Numbered from the stretch's first letter, positions 1 to 9,269 are shown. The stretch: 64,000 nt of DNA from Mucilaginibacter saanensis (GCF_014200575.1 NZ_JACHBZ010000004.1:62001-126000), one strand, 5' to 3'. The notes: generated from the letters alone by a model not told the origin. A program made the numbers and translations.

Positions 1-495
1 GTCGTCAGGAATAAAAAAGGCAAAGCGTTCTGATAGTTTTACAATGCCTGTAAATTCCATCTTGGCGCGTTGTAATATCTCAATTACCTCGCCCTCTTTG
101 CGTTTACCCTTGCTTTTAGCATACACGTATACCTTAACCCTGTCGCCGTGTAACGCGTTGCGTAACTTACGGGGAGCAATAAAAATATCGCTTTCAAATT
201 CGTCGTCGGTTATAATAAATGCCGAGCCGTCATTGGTGAGGTCAACTTTACCTTCAATAAAGGTTTTGAGTTCCAGCAGTTGAAATTTCCCCGGGGAAAG
301 CTCTTTCATAACTGATTTTTTGGCCTCGTCTTTTAATATATCAAATATGATCTCGCGCGATTCCGGGTCGCGTACGTTTAATTTTGCAGAAACTTGTTTA
401 TAGTTAAGTGGCGTATTGCCGTTTTGTTCAAATATGTCAAGCACCATTTGGGTGAGCACCTGAACTATAGAAGAATTGTTTTTCTTTTTAGACAT
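1..495 (-). CDS. rnr: Ribonuclease R, N-terminal part (runs off the left edge)
   Basis: Reading the minus strand from the ATG at 495 gives 165 codons open to base 1, beginning MSKKKNNSSIVQVLTQMVLD. The first 75 or so residues look like the winged-helix domain found at the start of RNase R. The next part (GKVDLTNDGSAFIITDDE, then IAPRKLRNALHGDRVKVYVY) is typical of the cold-shock/OB domain that precedes the RNB catalytic domain. RNase R is a processive 3'-5' exoribonuclease that degrades structured RNA. The catalytic domain lies outside the window, so activity cannot be judged. The family call is good because the two N-terminal domains appear in the expected order. Confidence 0.85.
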   Translation of the reverse strand, partial: MSKKKNNSSIVQVLTQMVLDIFEQNGNTPLNYKQVSAKLNVRDPESREIIFDILKDEAKKSVMKELSPGKFQLLELKTFIEGKVDLTNDGSAFIITDDEFESDIFIAPRKLRNALHGDRVKVYVYAKSKGKRKEGEVIEILQRAKMEFTGIVKLSERFAFFIPDD

Positions 496-732
496 ACATA
501 AGTATTTGCTCAAAGATACGGAATTTCGACATTAGGCGATTGGGGATACGTGAAGCAGGGGGTGATTGCAGATTTTATTTATTTTATGTTTTGGAAGGCT
601 CAACTCTAATTATCGACAGATTTTGATCGCTCAGGTTTTTTGACTTTATCACACAATAATTCTTTGGAGTTAATAATTTGTATTATATAAATAAATTATA
701 TCTAACTTTATAATACACAGCCTATTACCGAT

Positions 733-1560
733 ATGTCAACATCTGCCAATAAAACTGTTTCATCTTTAAATTGGATTATTATAACCGGGGTGGGTTTTGT
801 ATTGTTTGTGGCGGCTGCGGTAATACTCATGATCTTTAGCAATAAAGCCTCGAATTTAAGTCCACAGGTTTATTTTTTCCTCTTGGTTTTTGTTGCTTTA
901 ATTGCATCCGGATTTTTATTTGGAGCTTTAAAGGCGCATGCCAAATATAGCGGCAATGTGTATAATGGTACTTTATCACTTGGCGGCCCAGCCGTTATCT
1001 TTTGCCTCATCATCTATTTTGGGTTAAAGCTTGCTCCAACAGCCGACTCATTCGACATCAAATTCATTGTTTTTGGTGATGAAACTAAAAACGAACTGGT
1101 AAGTGGGGGACTGCTTAAAGTACTGCTCAATAAACCCGATTCGGCAAGGATAGAAAATGGCGTTGTGATCTTTAACGAACTGCCCACCAATTTATTAGGT
1201 AAAAGTATTACTGCTATCCCTGCGGTGCCCGGTTATTACAGGCAAAGTCAGCAGGTAACTATTCCAGTTGATGGACGTACATCTATTGAGCTGCATCTTA
1301 AAAGGCAGGTTGATTCCTTAACCGTAAGCGGTTTGGTAGTAGATATGAAAGGGCAGCCGGTACCGGGTGTATTGATCGTACTATCTAACGGTCTTTATAA
1401 AACCAATGCCGATAAGTTAGGTAATTTTAGCTTCATTTTGCCTGTAAAGGATGGCACCGAACTCCCGGTAAGAGTTTACAGGGATAAAAAGTTACGTTTT
1501 AACGGTAATCAGATATTTTCTTCCAAGGTTCCGCTTACCCTTCAGCTTGATAAGTTATGA
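733..1560 (+). CDS. Membrane protein with C-terminal carboxypeptidase-regulatory-like domain
   Basis: 275 residues. Three hydrophobic segments lie at about 13-35, 46-65 and 82-101. A soluble region of about 170 residues follows. Its last 80 residues (from DSLTVSGLVVDMKGQPVPGV) look like a CarboxypepD_reg-like beta-sandwich: a G-x-V-x-D start, an N-A-D-x-x-G-N-F-S-F core, then strands. This fold is common in Bacteroidota envelope proteins and is non-catalytic. The stop overlaps the ATG of the next gene (ATGA), which suggests translational coupling. It is probably an inner-membrane protein with a periplasmic sandwich domain, though topology is not proven. I do not recognise a specific family. 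Confidence 0.75.
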   Translation: MSTSANKTVSSLNWIIITGVGFVLFVAAAVILMIFSNKASNLSPQVYFFLLVFVALIASGFLFGALKAHAKYSGNVYNGTLSLGGPAVIFCLIIYFGLKLAPTADSFDIKFIVFGDETKNELVSGGLLKVLLNKPDSARIENGVVIFNELPTNLLGKSITAIPAVPGYYRQSQQVTIPVDGRTSIELHLKRQVDSLTVSGLVVDMKGQPVPGVLIVLSNGLYKTNADKLGNFSFILPVKDGTELPVRVYRDKKLRFNGNQIFSSKVPLTLQLDKL

Positions 1561-2519
1561 AAGCGATCATCTGCATACTGAGTTTATGTATGGCCGGGTT
1601 TTGCAGCTATGGTCAAACTGTTGCTTTCAAAGGGTTGTTATTAAGCAACGGTGCATTAGTTAAAGACTACTCCATAACTGTAGACGGAAAACCTGCATTT
1701 GCAGATGGATTTGGTGCATTTACCACTGCCATAAGCAGCAGCGCCAGCCAAGTGAAAATAGTACCTTCAGATAAACGTTATATCGTAGTATATCCAACAG
1801 ACGGCTGGGTACCGGTACCTAAAGATCCATCGCTAACAATTCAGATAATACTGGAAGGCTTTCAATCAAACGGGCAGATCAAAAGCTACATGACATCATT
1901 ATCGCAATTAAAGGAGGCCGCAAAAAAAGGGCAATCCGAAACAAAAACCTTACAAAAAAGGATTGATTCCTTAGCTGCCAACCTTAAAAAGCTGGGTTAT
2001 ACCAATGATGATCTTAGAGCAGCCCGGGAAAGGCAGGACGGTATTGATCTGTTTTATCCCGAGATAAGCAGCGCGCTGCAAGATTATATCCTGCAAACAC
2101 AAGGTTTAATGATCGCCTTTAAATTTATAGGGGTATATGCCTTTGTAAATGTTAATGCGCTTACCCAATATGCGCCAACCCAAAGCGCGTTTAATCAAGC
2201 GTATCAAAAATTATATGTCAATTATCCTACCTATACAAAAAAAATAGGTGATTACTGGAACGATCCTTCACTTCCAAAAGAGTTTGAAGGTATAGCCGAT
2301 ACGCTGATCAATGTCATCGGTAAAAACAAGATTACTCCTTTGAACGATCTTAAAAATCAGATCAATCAATATTTTCAGACCCAAATATCCAAGGATGATA
2401 AGGAAAAGTTGAAAATGGATATCCAAAAAAAAATAAATGAGCAGGTGCCTGTTATTACATATCAGCTTAATGTTATGGAGCAACGTGTAAAACAATTTCT
2501 GGACCGGTTAAAAAACTAA
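1557..2519 (+). CDS. Secreted coiled-coil protein of unknown function
   Basis: 320 residues with a signal peptide (MKAIICILSLCMAGFCSYGQ, cut near 20). Residues about 20-100 are beta-rich and include GWVPVPKDPSLTIQIILEG, resembling the sandwich domain of the preceding gene. Residues about 110-160 are charged and heptad-like (KGQSETKTLQKRIDSLAANLKKL). The rest is mostly helical and ends in a Lys/Gln-rich helix. The start overlaps the upstream stop by 4 bases, so the two products are probably made together and may form an envelope complex. No catalytic motif is visible and the function is unknown. Confidence 0.75.
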   Translation: MKAIICILSLCMAGFCSYGQTVAFKGLLLSNGALVKDYSITVDGKPAFADGFGAFTTAISSSASQVKIVPSDKRYIVVYPTDGWVPVPKDPSLTIQIILEGFQSNGQIKSYMTSLSQLKEAAKKGQSETKTLQKRIDSLAANLKKLGYTNDDLRAARERQDGIDLFYPEISSALQDYILQTQGLMIAFKFIGVYAFVNVNALTQYAPTQSAFNQAYQKLYVNYPTYTKKIGDYWNDPSLPKEFEGIADTLINVIGKNKITPLNDLKNQINQYFQTQISKDDKEKLKMDIQKKINEQVPVITYQLNVMEQRVKQFLDRLKN

Positions 2520-2547
2520 TATTCATTAATAACTTAAGCATTTAATC

Positions 2548-2934
2548 ATGAAAAAATTAAATTCCCCCCTGTATGTTATTTTGATAGTTATTTCTGCCTT
2601 TTGTACAACATCCTGCAGTAAGGATGATAGTGGCGGCGGTGGCGATGGTGGCGGTGTTGCTGTTCTTTTGGGCGACCTTTTTGGTTTTTGGCAAAACGGC
2701 AATGATTCATTCACGTTTAACGGACTGGATAACCAACTTGGTGGTACAGGAACAGTTGGCGGTAAAACCGGAACGGTTACCAACGGCAAAATTAATAAGA
2801 CCATAGTTACGTTCGACCTTGTTTTTGACGATAATAGCGGCACAAAAAGCTACAGTGGAACCATTGACGCAACAAAAACGAAGTTAAAGTTAACCTCGGG
2901 GGGTACCACCGCCACTTTCACCAAGCAACCGTAG
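2548..2934 (+). CDS. Small lipoprotein, third gene of the unknown operon
   Basis: 128 residues. The signal peptide ends in a lipobox (FCTTSCSKDD, Cys about 23). An Asp/Gly linker (DDSGGGGDGGG) follows, then a compact beta-rich domain of about 90 residues with repeated G-T-x-x-G and a LKLTSGGTTATF ending. It starts 28 bases after the previous stop with no terminator between, so it likely belongs to the same transcript. Its stop lies one base from the stop of the convergent ABC gene. Probably an outer-membrane or surface lipoprotein; the exact role is unknown. Confidence 0.75.
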   Translation: MKKLNSPLYVILIVISAFCTTSCSKDDSGGGGDGGGVAVLLGDLFGFWQNGNDSFTFNGLDNQLGGTGTVGGKTGTVTNGKINKTIVTFDLVFDDNSGTKSYSGTIDATKTKLKLTSGGTTATFTKQP

Positions 2935-2935
2935 G

Positions 2936-4648
2936 TTATCCTTGCGGTATAGAGGCTATCAGATTTTTGGTGTATTCTTGTTTTGGGCGATAGTAGATAT
3001 CATCGGGGTAGCCGGTTTCTACAATCTGCCCCTGGTTCATGACCATCATGCGGTCTGATATGTGTTTAATTACCGCCAGGTCATGGGATATAAAAATGTA
3101 GGTAAGTTTAAACTCCTGCTGCAGCTCGCGGATGAGGTTGAGTACCTGCGCCTGTACCGATACATCAAGCGCAGATACCGACTCATCACAAATGATGAAT
3201 TTAGGTTGCAGGGCCAGCGCCCTGGCAATAACTATGCGCTGCCTTTGACCGCCCGAAAATTCATGGGGATACCGGTTAAAGTGTTCGGGCAAAAGATTTA
3301 CCCGTTGCAGCAATTCCAGCACTTTTTGCTTGCGTTTGGTATTGTTGGTGTAAAATTGATGCACCTGCAGTGGCTCCATTAACGACTGGCCTACCGTTAA
3401 ACGGGGGTTTAAAGAGGAGTATGGGTCCTGGAAAATGATTTGTATATCACGACGGATTTCTCGCAGATCATTCTTTTTAAGTTTGCCCAAATCGGTACCT
3501 TCAAAGCTTACGCTGCCGGCGGTGGGTTCTATCAGGCGTAAAATGGTACGGCCGAGGGTTGTTTTACCACAGCCCGACTCGCCAACCAGGCCAAGTGTTT
3601 CGCCAGGGTAAACATCAAAACTTACATTATTTACGGCTTTTACCACCTGCCCGGACGGGCCAAGCAAACCCGGATTAATAGGGAACCAGGTTGAAAGCTT
3701 ATCTATTTTTAATAAGGGTTGTTGCTGATACAGCTCATTTTTTCGTTCGGCTATTTCGGCATCCGGGTAATGGTATAATGCCCTGATGCTTTCAATGGTA
3801 GCCCATTGAGTGCTCACATTGCTAGTTGCATCAAAAAAATCGGCAACAACGGGCAGCTTTTTTAAATGCTGATTGGGCGACGGCCGGCAGGCCAGCAATC
3901 CTTTGGTGTAAGGGTGACGAGGGTTGGTGAACAAATCGGTTACGGATGCTTCCTCAACAATTTCGCCTTTGTACATCACCAAAACGCGGTCGGCAATTTC
4001 CCTGATCACCCCCAGGTCATGTGATATAAATATCAGGCTCCTGCACCGGGTAGCTTTAAGATTAAGCAACAGCTCAATAATAGCTTTTTGCACGGTTACA
4101 TCCAGTGCGGTGGTGGGTTCATCGGCTATCAGTATTTCCGGATTGCAGGAAAGTGCCATGGCAATCATTACCCTTTGCTTTTGTCCGCCTGATATTTGAT
4201 GAGGGTAGCTGTCAAATATAATTTCGGGGCGCGGAAGCTGCACTTCGTTGAATAATTCTATGGTTTTTTTCTTAGCCTCGACGGTACTTAAGCCTAAATG
4301 CAGTTGTATAGCTTCGGTAAGTTGAAAGCCACAGGTAAGCACCGGGTTAAGCGAGGTCATGGGTTCCTGAAATATCATGGCTATGCGGTTGCCCCGAATG
4401 TGGCGCATATTCTGCTCAGGCAAATCAAACAGGCTGGTATCGTTGAACATTACCTGGCCGTTAATTGCAGTTTGCCTGGCATTTAATAAACGCATAATGG
4501 CCAGCGAGGTTACCGATTTTCCCGAACCTGATTCGCCCACGATCCCGATGGTTTCCCCTTTTTTTAAATCAAAGGATATATTGTTTACTGCCTTAAATAA
4601 GCCGCTATTGGTTTTAAAACTAATGGACAGGTTTTTTACTTGCAGCAT
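2936..4648 (-). CDS. Fused two-ATPase subunit of an oligopeptide-type ABC transporter
   Basis: 570 residues carrying two complete ABC ATPase domains, as in YejF/GsiA-type proteins. Domain 1 has Walker A GESGSGKS at about 38-45, the signature SGGQKQRV and Walker [13 protein letters not shown]. Domain 2 starts near 310 with Walker A GESGCGKT, the signature SGGQRQRI and [11 protein letters not shown]. Both have the C-terminal extension seen in Dpp/Opp ATPases ([22 protein letters not shown]). It should power uptake of peptides or similar solutes at the inner membrane. No permease or binding protein lies next to it, so the partners are encoded elsewhere. The start codon overlaps the exonuclease stop (TAATG). 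In domain 2 the Walker B aspartate is followed by E-S instead of E-P. Confidence 0.9.
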   Translation of the reverse strand: MLQVKNLSISFKTNSGLFKAVNNISFDLKKGETIGIVGESGSGKSVTSLAIMRLLNARQTAINGQVMFNDTSLFDLPEQNMRHIRGNRIAMIFQEPMTSLNPVLTCGFQLTEAIQLHLGLSTVEAKKKTIELFNEVQLPRPEIIFDSYPHQISGGQKQRVMIAMALSCNPEILIADEPTTALDVTVQKAIIELLLNLKATRCRSLIFISHDLGVIREIADRVLVMYKGEIVEEASVTDLFTNPRHPYTKGLLACRPSPNQHLKKLPVVADFFDATSNVSTQWATIESIRALYHYPDAEIAERKNELYQQQPLLKIDKLSTWFPINPGLLGPSGQVVKAVNNVSFDVYPGETLGLVGESGCGKTTLGRTILRLIEPTAGSVSFEGTDLGKLKKNDLREIRRDIQIIFQDPYSSLNPRLTVGQSLMEPLQVHQFYTNNTKRKQKVLELLQRVNLLPEHFNRYPHEFSGGQRQRIVIARALALQPKFIICDESVSALDVSVQAQVLNLIRELQQEFKLTYIFISHDLAVIKHISDRMMVMNQGQIVETGYPDDIYYRPKQEYTKNLIASIPQG

Positions 4649-5361
4649 TATTGACCAATTATGTTAATAAATTCATCTTTTATTAACTCTTCGCCCCGGT
4701 AACGCCTGAGTAACTGGGCTGTAGCTACAACATCTTTTTGGCAATAGGTGCATATCCGGTCTAACTGGTTCTCGTTCCAGTACACGTGGGCAACCATGCT
4801 GCCGTCAATATCATCTTTGGGAGTTGGTATATCAAAAATAGCAGTAAGCAGGTTTAAGGAAGTGTAGTTTTTATAATCACCAAACTTCCATAGTTCCATG
4901 GTATCCAGATGATTTATTTCCCAAGGCTTTTTGCCTGTAATTTGCAGTTGCGGCGGAAAAGGCAGGCCATTGATCAGCAACCTGCGGCAAATGTAAGGGA
5001 AATCAAACTCCTTACCATTATGCGCACAAAGCGCCAGGGTTGCGGGTTGACTAAACAGCAAAGCCGAAAAATTGGTCAGCAGTTCTTTTTCATCATGCGA
5101 GGCAAATGACTTTATCCTTAAACCGGTATCCTTTCCACCGGTAAATATACCTGCCGATATACAAACTATTTTACCAAACTCGGCCCAGATGCCTGCTCGC
5201 TGATAAAAATCCTGAGGAGTATCATCGTCTTTACGTTGGTTTTGCGTTTTAAGCTCCCATAGTTTTTGCAGATGCGCGGGCAACTGATCGTGGCTGCTGT
5301 ACTGTGGTACAGTTTCAATATCAATTACCAGCAGGTTATGCAAATCATACTGTTCAAGCAT
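4648..5361 (-). CDS. Predicted 3'-5' exonuclease, DnaQ/PolB-exonuclease-like
   Basis: 237 residues. Three exonuclease motifs are present in order: Exo I DIETVP at about 14-19, Exo II HNGKEFDFP at about 114-122 and Exo III YCQKDVVATA near 207-216 (the Y-x3-D form). It resembles the stand-alone PolB-like 3'-5' exonuclease family with no polymerase domain. Substrate is probably single-stranded DNA or DNA ends, by family analogy. The ORF ends with a one-base overlap onto the downstream ABC ATPase, so the two are probably cotranscribed, though no functional link is evident. Confidence 0.85.
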   Translation of the reverse strand: MLEQYDLHNLLVIDIETVPQYSSHDQLPAHLQKLWELKTQNQRKDDDTPQDFYQRAGIWAEFGKIVCISAGIFTGGKDTGLRIKSFASHDEKELLTNFSALLFSQPATLALCAHNGKEFDFPYICRRLLINGLPFPPQLQITGKKPWEINHLDTMELWKFGDYKNYTSLNLLTAIFDIPTPKDDIDGSMVAHVYWNENQLDRICTYCQKDVVATAQLLRRYRGEELIKDEFINIIGQ

Positions 5362-5534
5362 GCACGTTAAAATTTATGAGGCAATATAATAATAAAGTTA
5401 GGAGTGTTGAAGGGAGGAGTTATAAGTTTACACTTGCATCTTATTTCTCTGTTAAAGCAGGATTTTCCTCTAAAAACGAACACCCATCAAAATTATTGAT
5501 AGGTGCAAGCAGATAAGGTATAGGTTTTCTTAAA

Positions 5535-5822
5535 TTATTTGGAAGCCAACAGGCTTAGCAATTTGTCTGATTGTGTTTCATCAAAAGCGGTTTTAACATA
5601 TTTGTAACCGTTTTGAGTTGTTGCAGTAAGTAATTTGGCTTTGTTTCCTTCTTCGTCTACCACGTAGGCCGTACCGTTGTCATTTATCCAGTCAAAAAGT
5701 ACATCTCTTGTGGTAATGCCCTGGTTTTTTGTATGGTCATCAATCCACACCAACGAGTTAATGGACAGGTATGGGTTGTCATACTCGTCATTAGTTCTGT
5801 TTACACTGGTTATTTGTATGGG
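5535..5822 (-). CDS. DUF3892-like small protein
   Basis: The frame is open from 5855, but the ATG at 5822 gives MPIQITSVNRTNDEYDNPYL and drops a hydrophobic extension without homology, so I prefer it (95 residues). The pattern I-T-x-V start, then AYVVDEEGNKAKL and YVKTAFDETQSDKLLSL at the end, matches DUF3892 proteins as I remember them (A-Y-V-x-D-x-x-G-N-x-A...Y-[IV]-[RK]-T...D-x-L-L-x-L). No biochemical function is known. A perfect 14-bp inverted repeat lies just upstream at 5883-5934. Confidence 0.6.
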   Translation of the reverse strand, partial: PIQITSVNRTNDEYDNPYLSINSLVWIDDHTKNQGITTRDVLFDWINDNGTAYVVDEEGNKAKLLTATTQNGYKYVKTAFDETQSDKLLSLLASK

Positions 5823-5882
5823 CATTATTAATAATATCAGGGATTGTACGGCCAAAAATCTGAATTATATAATTGTTAGTCA

Positions 5883-5934
5883 ATCCGTTAAAACACGGTA
5901 TTTTTGGCAGGATAAACACAGTGTTTTAACGGAT
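5883..5934. repeat. Perfect 14-bp inverted repeat, possible operator or hairpin
   Basis: ATCCGTTAAAACAC at 5883-5896 is repeated as its exact reverse complement at 5921-5934, with a 24-base spacer. It sits 61 bases upstream of the DUF3892-like gene and 40 bases downstream of the next minus-strand gene. It could be an operator for the downstream gene or a long-loop hairpin. The spacer is rather long for an intrinsic terminator and there is no T-run. Confidence 0.7.
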
Positions 5935-5973
5935 AGCGCCTGATAAAGGATGCATAATGGTGTCAGGCAAGTA

Positions 5974-6189
5974 TCAGATTTTGATGACTTTTGTTTTTTT
6001 GTTATCAGGCCTTTTGGAGTTATCGGGCCTGGGGATATTTTTAACAATGGTTATCAGTGTGCTGGCTATTAAGCCAGTTGCTTTTAGGCCAAAGCGTACA
6101 AATGGTTTCATTACTTCCCATGCGTTGCTGTGTGGCGGTTGTATTTCTGAGTTCTGCTTTCCTATCTTTTTTATTTCGCGAGATGCCAT
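5974..6189 (-). CDS. Small hypothetical protein
   Basis: From the ATG at 6189 the product is 71 residues, beginning MASREIKKIGKQNSEIQPP. An in-frame upstream start at 6228 would add 13 residues. There is one hydrophobic stretch (FGLKATGLIASTLITIVKNI, about 37-56) followed by a basic, Pro/Asp/Asn/Lys-rich tail. It could be a small membrane-associated protein. I recognise no family, and with no homology visible the coding call is moderate. Confidence 0.45.
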   Translation of the reverse strand: MASREIKKIGKQNSEIQPPHSNAWEVMKPFVRFGLKATGLIASTLITIVKNIPRPDNSKRPDNKKTKVIKI

Positions 6190-6347
6190 AATTTGATATT
6201 TAGAGCGCATATACTTGTAAATAATCAATATTGATTTTTATATGCTACCATTACAGTCATAAAAACCCTGCCATAATTTGATAGCCGTATTTATAAATCA
6301 AGAATTATTCCCTGTTTTATTTGCTTAAAGTTGAAAAGCTTGAGCTC

Positions 6348-7601
6348 TTAAACTTTCCTGCGCAATTCAATTACGGTAACCTCTGGCCATATACCTAAGC
6401 GACCGGAAAAGGCCAGGAAACCAAACCCGCGGTTAACGTACAGATACCGGTTTTTTTCGTTAGCCAGGCCGGCCCAATCAAGATACCTGTATTTTACGGG
6501 GCTCCACCGGAAGCCAGGAATTTCAATACCAAACTGCGCGCCATGCGTATGCCCCGAAAGTGTAAGGTGGATATTGGTTGCATTATAGCGTACCTGCTCT
6601 TCCCAATGCGTAGGATCATGTGATAGTAGTACTTTAAATGCATCCGGAGGTACTCCCTGCAGTGCCTTATTCAAATCTCCGAGTTGTATGAAACCGCGCC
6701 CCCAGTTTTGTATGCCTATGAGCGATATTTTTTGGCCATCCTTTTCAATGGTCACGTTTTCATCAAGCAACAGGCGGTAACCTAATGCTTTGTGGTGTTG
6801 CTTTAACAGTTCAAGGTTGGCTGCCTTTTCCTGTTCGCTATCCCAATGTATATAGTCGCCATAGTCATGGTTACCCAGTATGGAGAATTGGCCATGGGGT
6901 GCTTTAATCTGCCCAAACCTATCAATGTAAGGCTCTATTTCAGATGCCGCGTTGTTCACCAGGTCGCCGGTAAAAACAAACAGATCGCTTTTTTGAGCCT
7001 TAACCATATCAATACCACGTTGCATAGCTTCGGTATTATCAAAACTACCAGAGTGGATGTCAGATAACTGGGTAATGGTAAAGCCATCAAAAGCCTCAGG
7101 CAGGTCATCAAAATAAAGCGTGGTACGGTGCAGTTTATAATCATACTTGCCTTTAAACATGGCATAAAACATAGCGGTGAACGGTACTGCCGCCACCAAT
7201 ACAGCTATCTCGCTGATAAACTTACGACGGGCCGGAAAAACCGGCACATTACCTTTATTGATAGCCAGATGGAACAAACCAACAAAAAAACGCCCCAGAT
7301 CGCCCAGTGATAAAACAATGATGAAAAATAGCTTGGTAATAAAAAAGGTAAGAAAAAGGCTTAACATCCATTCATGAAAGGGGCGCATACCGCTGGCTGT
7401 GCTAAAACTGCCAAAGCCTATTAAAAACAGGGCAACTACCCCAACAGCAATAAATAAATATCCAAACAGCATCACATTACGCCAAATGTGCGATTGCCAG
7501 TCATTGCTTAGGGTTTTAAGTCCCGAAAAAATATACCAGTCAAAAAGCAAACTAACAGCCGATATAATTAAAAATACCTTGAGGAAACCACCGTTGTGCA
7601 T
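6348..7601 (-). CDS. Membrane-anchored metallophosphoesterase
   Basis: 417 residues. Four or five hydrophobic segments fill the first 155 residues. A calcineurin-like phosphoesterase domain follows with all metal motifs in order: LSDIHSG (about 182), FTGDLVNN (about 214), LGNHDYG (about 242) and LSGHTHGAQFG (about 349). The layout is that of YkuE/YaeI-type phosphodiesterases, which cleave phosphoester bonds, for example in membrane lipids such as UDP-diacylglucosamine. The actual substrate here is not determined. It appears to be a single-gene unit. Confidence 0.85.
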   Translation of the reverse strand: MHNGGFLKVFLIISAVSLLFDWYIFSGLKTLSNDWQSHIWRNVMLFGYLFIAVGVVALFLIGFGSFSTASGMRPFHEWMLSLFLTFFITKLFFIIVLSLGDLGRFFVGLFHLAINKGNVPVFPARRKFISEIAVLVAAVPFTAMFYAMFKGKYDYKLHRTTLYFDDLPEAFDGFTITQLSDIHSGSFDNTEAMQRGIDMVKAQKSDLFVFTGDLVNNAASEIEPYIDRFGQIKAPHGQFSILGNHDYGDYIHWDSEQEKAANLELLKQHHKALGYRLLLDENVTIEKDGQKISLIGIQNWGRGFIQLGDLNKALQGVPPDAFKVLLSHDPTHWEEQVRYNATNIHLTLSGHTHGAQFGIEIPGFRWSPVKYRYLDWAGLANEKNRYLYVNRGFGFLAFSGRLGIWPEVTVIELRRKV

Positions 7602-7758
7602 ATAATTATTTATAAGCGTGCAATTTATAAAAGGAAAGGTAATTAAAGGGTAAAATTTGATGATACCCTTTTATGAGGTACGGAAGAGAGGCTTTGATTG
7701 ATAGCCAGTTATTAAATGTTATCAGGTATAAATGTTTACTTTGGCTACAATTAATTCC

Positions 7759-8622
7759 ATGAAAACATTTTACCTTTTATTATCAGCTGGTTTTTTGATG
7801 GTATCGCATGCAAAGGCACAGCAATCCAAAACAGACACCGTATTTTTTGATGATTTTAATACAGGCTCGCTTGATCGAAGCAAGTGGAATGTGGAGGTTA
7901 CCGGCAATACCGTTAATGATGAACAGCAGGCTTATGTAGATACCACGGCTACCTTATATATGTTAAAGGGAGATCAGGCCGAGGGGGCGGTAAACGGGGC
8001 ATTGGTATTAAAAGCTTTATACCAGCCCGGTTATACCAGCAAACAGCAAAAGAAATACGACTTTATATCTGGCCGCATCAATACCCGGGCTAAAATGGAG
8101 TTTACTTACGGTACCGCTTCGGCACGCATGAAAATGACTTCGGGAGCGGGTTTGTGGCCCGCATTTTGGGCTCTGGGCAATGGCAATTGGCCAGATTGCG
8201 GCGAAATAGATGTAATGGAAACCGTTGGCGATTCAAGCTGGGTAAGTCATGCCCTGCATGGGCCACATTATTTTGGCAATACACCGCTTGCTTACAGGGC
8301 CTTTTTACAAACGGGCACCGATGTTACTCAATGGCATATTTACTCGGTTGACTGGAGCCCCGCCAGCTTGGTTTTTAAGATTGACGGCAAGGTAACCTAT
8401 ACGGTAACCAAATCAATGGTTGAGAAATATGGCCGCTGGGCTTTCGATAATAAAAAGTTTATTATCCTGAATTTTGCATTGGGGGGCGGCTATCCCGGAG
8501 GGTACAATAAAATTAAGCAACCTTATTATGGCATCTCAGCAAGTACGGTAAACAAGATAAAGGCAGGCCAGGCTAAAGTATTTGTTGATTGGGTATTGGT
8601 TACCAGGAACCGCGGGCAATAG
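7759..8622 (+). CDS. Secreted glycoside hydrolase family 16 (beta-glucanase-like)
   Basis: 287 residues from the ATG at 7759. An upstream in-frame ATG at 7732 adds nine residues ahead of the signal peptide (MKTFYLLLSAGFLMVSHAKAQ) and is less likely. The GH16 catalytic signature E-I-D-V-M-E is at residues 149-154, with E149 as nucleophile and E154 as acid/base. The flanking pattern W-P-A-F-W...G-E-I-D-V-M-E...H-x-Y-x-V-D-W-S is typical of laminarinase-type enzymes that hydrolyse beta-1,3(4)-glucans. There is no carbohydrate-binding module and no T9SS tail, so it is probably periplasmic. No polysaccharide-utilisation genes are adjacent. Confidence 0.88.
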   Translation: MKTFYLLLSAGFLMVSHAKAQQSKTDTVFFDDFNTGSLDRSKWNVEVTGNTVNDEQQAYVDTTATLYMLKGDQAEGAVNGALVLKALYQPGYTSKQQKKYDFISGRINTRAKMEFTYGTASARMKMTSGAGLWPAFWALGNGNWPDCGEIDVMETVGDSSWVSHALHGPHYFGNTPLAYRAFLQTGTDVTQWHIYSVDWSPASLVFKIDGKVTYTVTKSMVEKYGRWAFDNKKFIILNFALGGGYPGGYNKIKQPYYGISASTVNKIKAGQAKVFVDWVLVTRNRGQ

Positions 8623-8816
8623 ATGTTAAAGTTTGTTAAAGCAGTGTAACAAGTAAGCAACTGTCATAATACAAATTGCCTTGATTGCGTTTAAGACTTA
8701 AAATGCAAAAAACGCAAAAATATAATTAAAGGTTAAGCTAAATTTTACTTTTTTAAAACATTGCTGTAACCGCAATTACATATTTTTGAATTATCAATCT
8801 TAAAACATCTATTATC

Positions 8817-9014
8817 ATGGCAATATTAACAATTCAAATCCCCGACAGCGAAGTAATTACTTTATCAAATATAATTGAGCAGGTAGCAGGCAGTGTTATA
8901 AAAGTTAACGCTGACGAAGACATACATACCAATGAGTGTTTACAAAAAGAAGATTTCTTTATTAAAAATAAACTGGCAGGTTCTATTCACAGAAACCATC
9001 TCTGGAACGATTAA
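8817..9014 (+). CDS. Small hypothetical protein
   Basis: 65 residues, acidic, no signal peptide. It begins MAILTIQIPDSEVITLSNII with an amphipathic helix and resembles small cytoplasmic proteins common in Sphingobacteriaceae. The strong terminator right after it (9061-9100) supports a real short transcript. The start of the family (T-I-Q-I-P-D-x-E) loosely recalls antitoxin-like ribbon proteins, but no toxin gene is next to it, so I assign no function. Confidence 0.55.
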   Translation: MAILTIQIPDSEVITLSNIIEQVAGSVIKVNADEDIHTNECLQKEDFFIKNKLAGSIHRNHLWND

Positions 9015-9060
9015 GCTTTAGCAAATTGTTTTAAGTTATTAACTGTTAATATAACCATAA

Positions 9061-9100
9061 AAAAGAGGAAAGCCCTGCTCATGCAGGGCTTTCCTCTTTT
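9061..9100. terminator. Bidirectional intrinsic terminator
   Basis: A perfect 18-bp stem (9061-9078 with 9083-9100) has a 4-base loop, an A-run on the left and a T-run on the right. It lies between the converging 8817-9014 (+) and 9123-9269 (-) genes and can serve both. Confidence 0.93.
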
Positions 9101-9122
9101 TTATACTCTCCATCTCCGGGAT

Positions 9123-9269
9123 TTAGTTTTTGTAAATCACTTGTTCATGTACGCGTACTCTTTCATCATGACGATGTCTTCTTCGTTCGCGGTAATCAGC
9201 AGAACAACTGGTAAAGCCCATGGCTGCTAATATAAGCAACGCTATGGCGCGTGATACTTGCGTTTTCAT
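9123..9269 (-). CDS. Tiny lipoprotein
   Basis: 48 residues read on the minus strand from the ATG at 9269: MKTQVSRAIALLILAAMGFT, then the lipobox T-S-C-S (Cys 22). The mature peptide is very basic (DYRERRRHRHDERVRVHEQ). The signal sequence, lipobox and shared terminator make it a credible gene. The mature part is only about 27 residues; the His/Arg-rich tail may bind anions or metals, but that is speculation. Confidence 0.6.
   Translation of the reverse strand: MKTQVSRAIALLILAAMGFTSCSADYRERRRHRHDERVRVHEQVIYKN

Noticed and set aside
3062..3382. 106-codon plus-strand ORF in the ABC gene
   Set aside because: Antisense to a well-conserved ATPase and with unlikely composition.
7732..7758. Longer start for the GH16 protein
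   Set aside because: Nine residues before a complete signal peptide; no conservation reason to include them.
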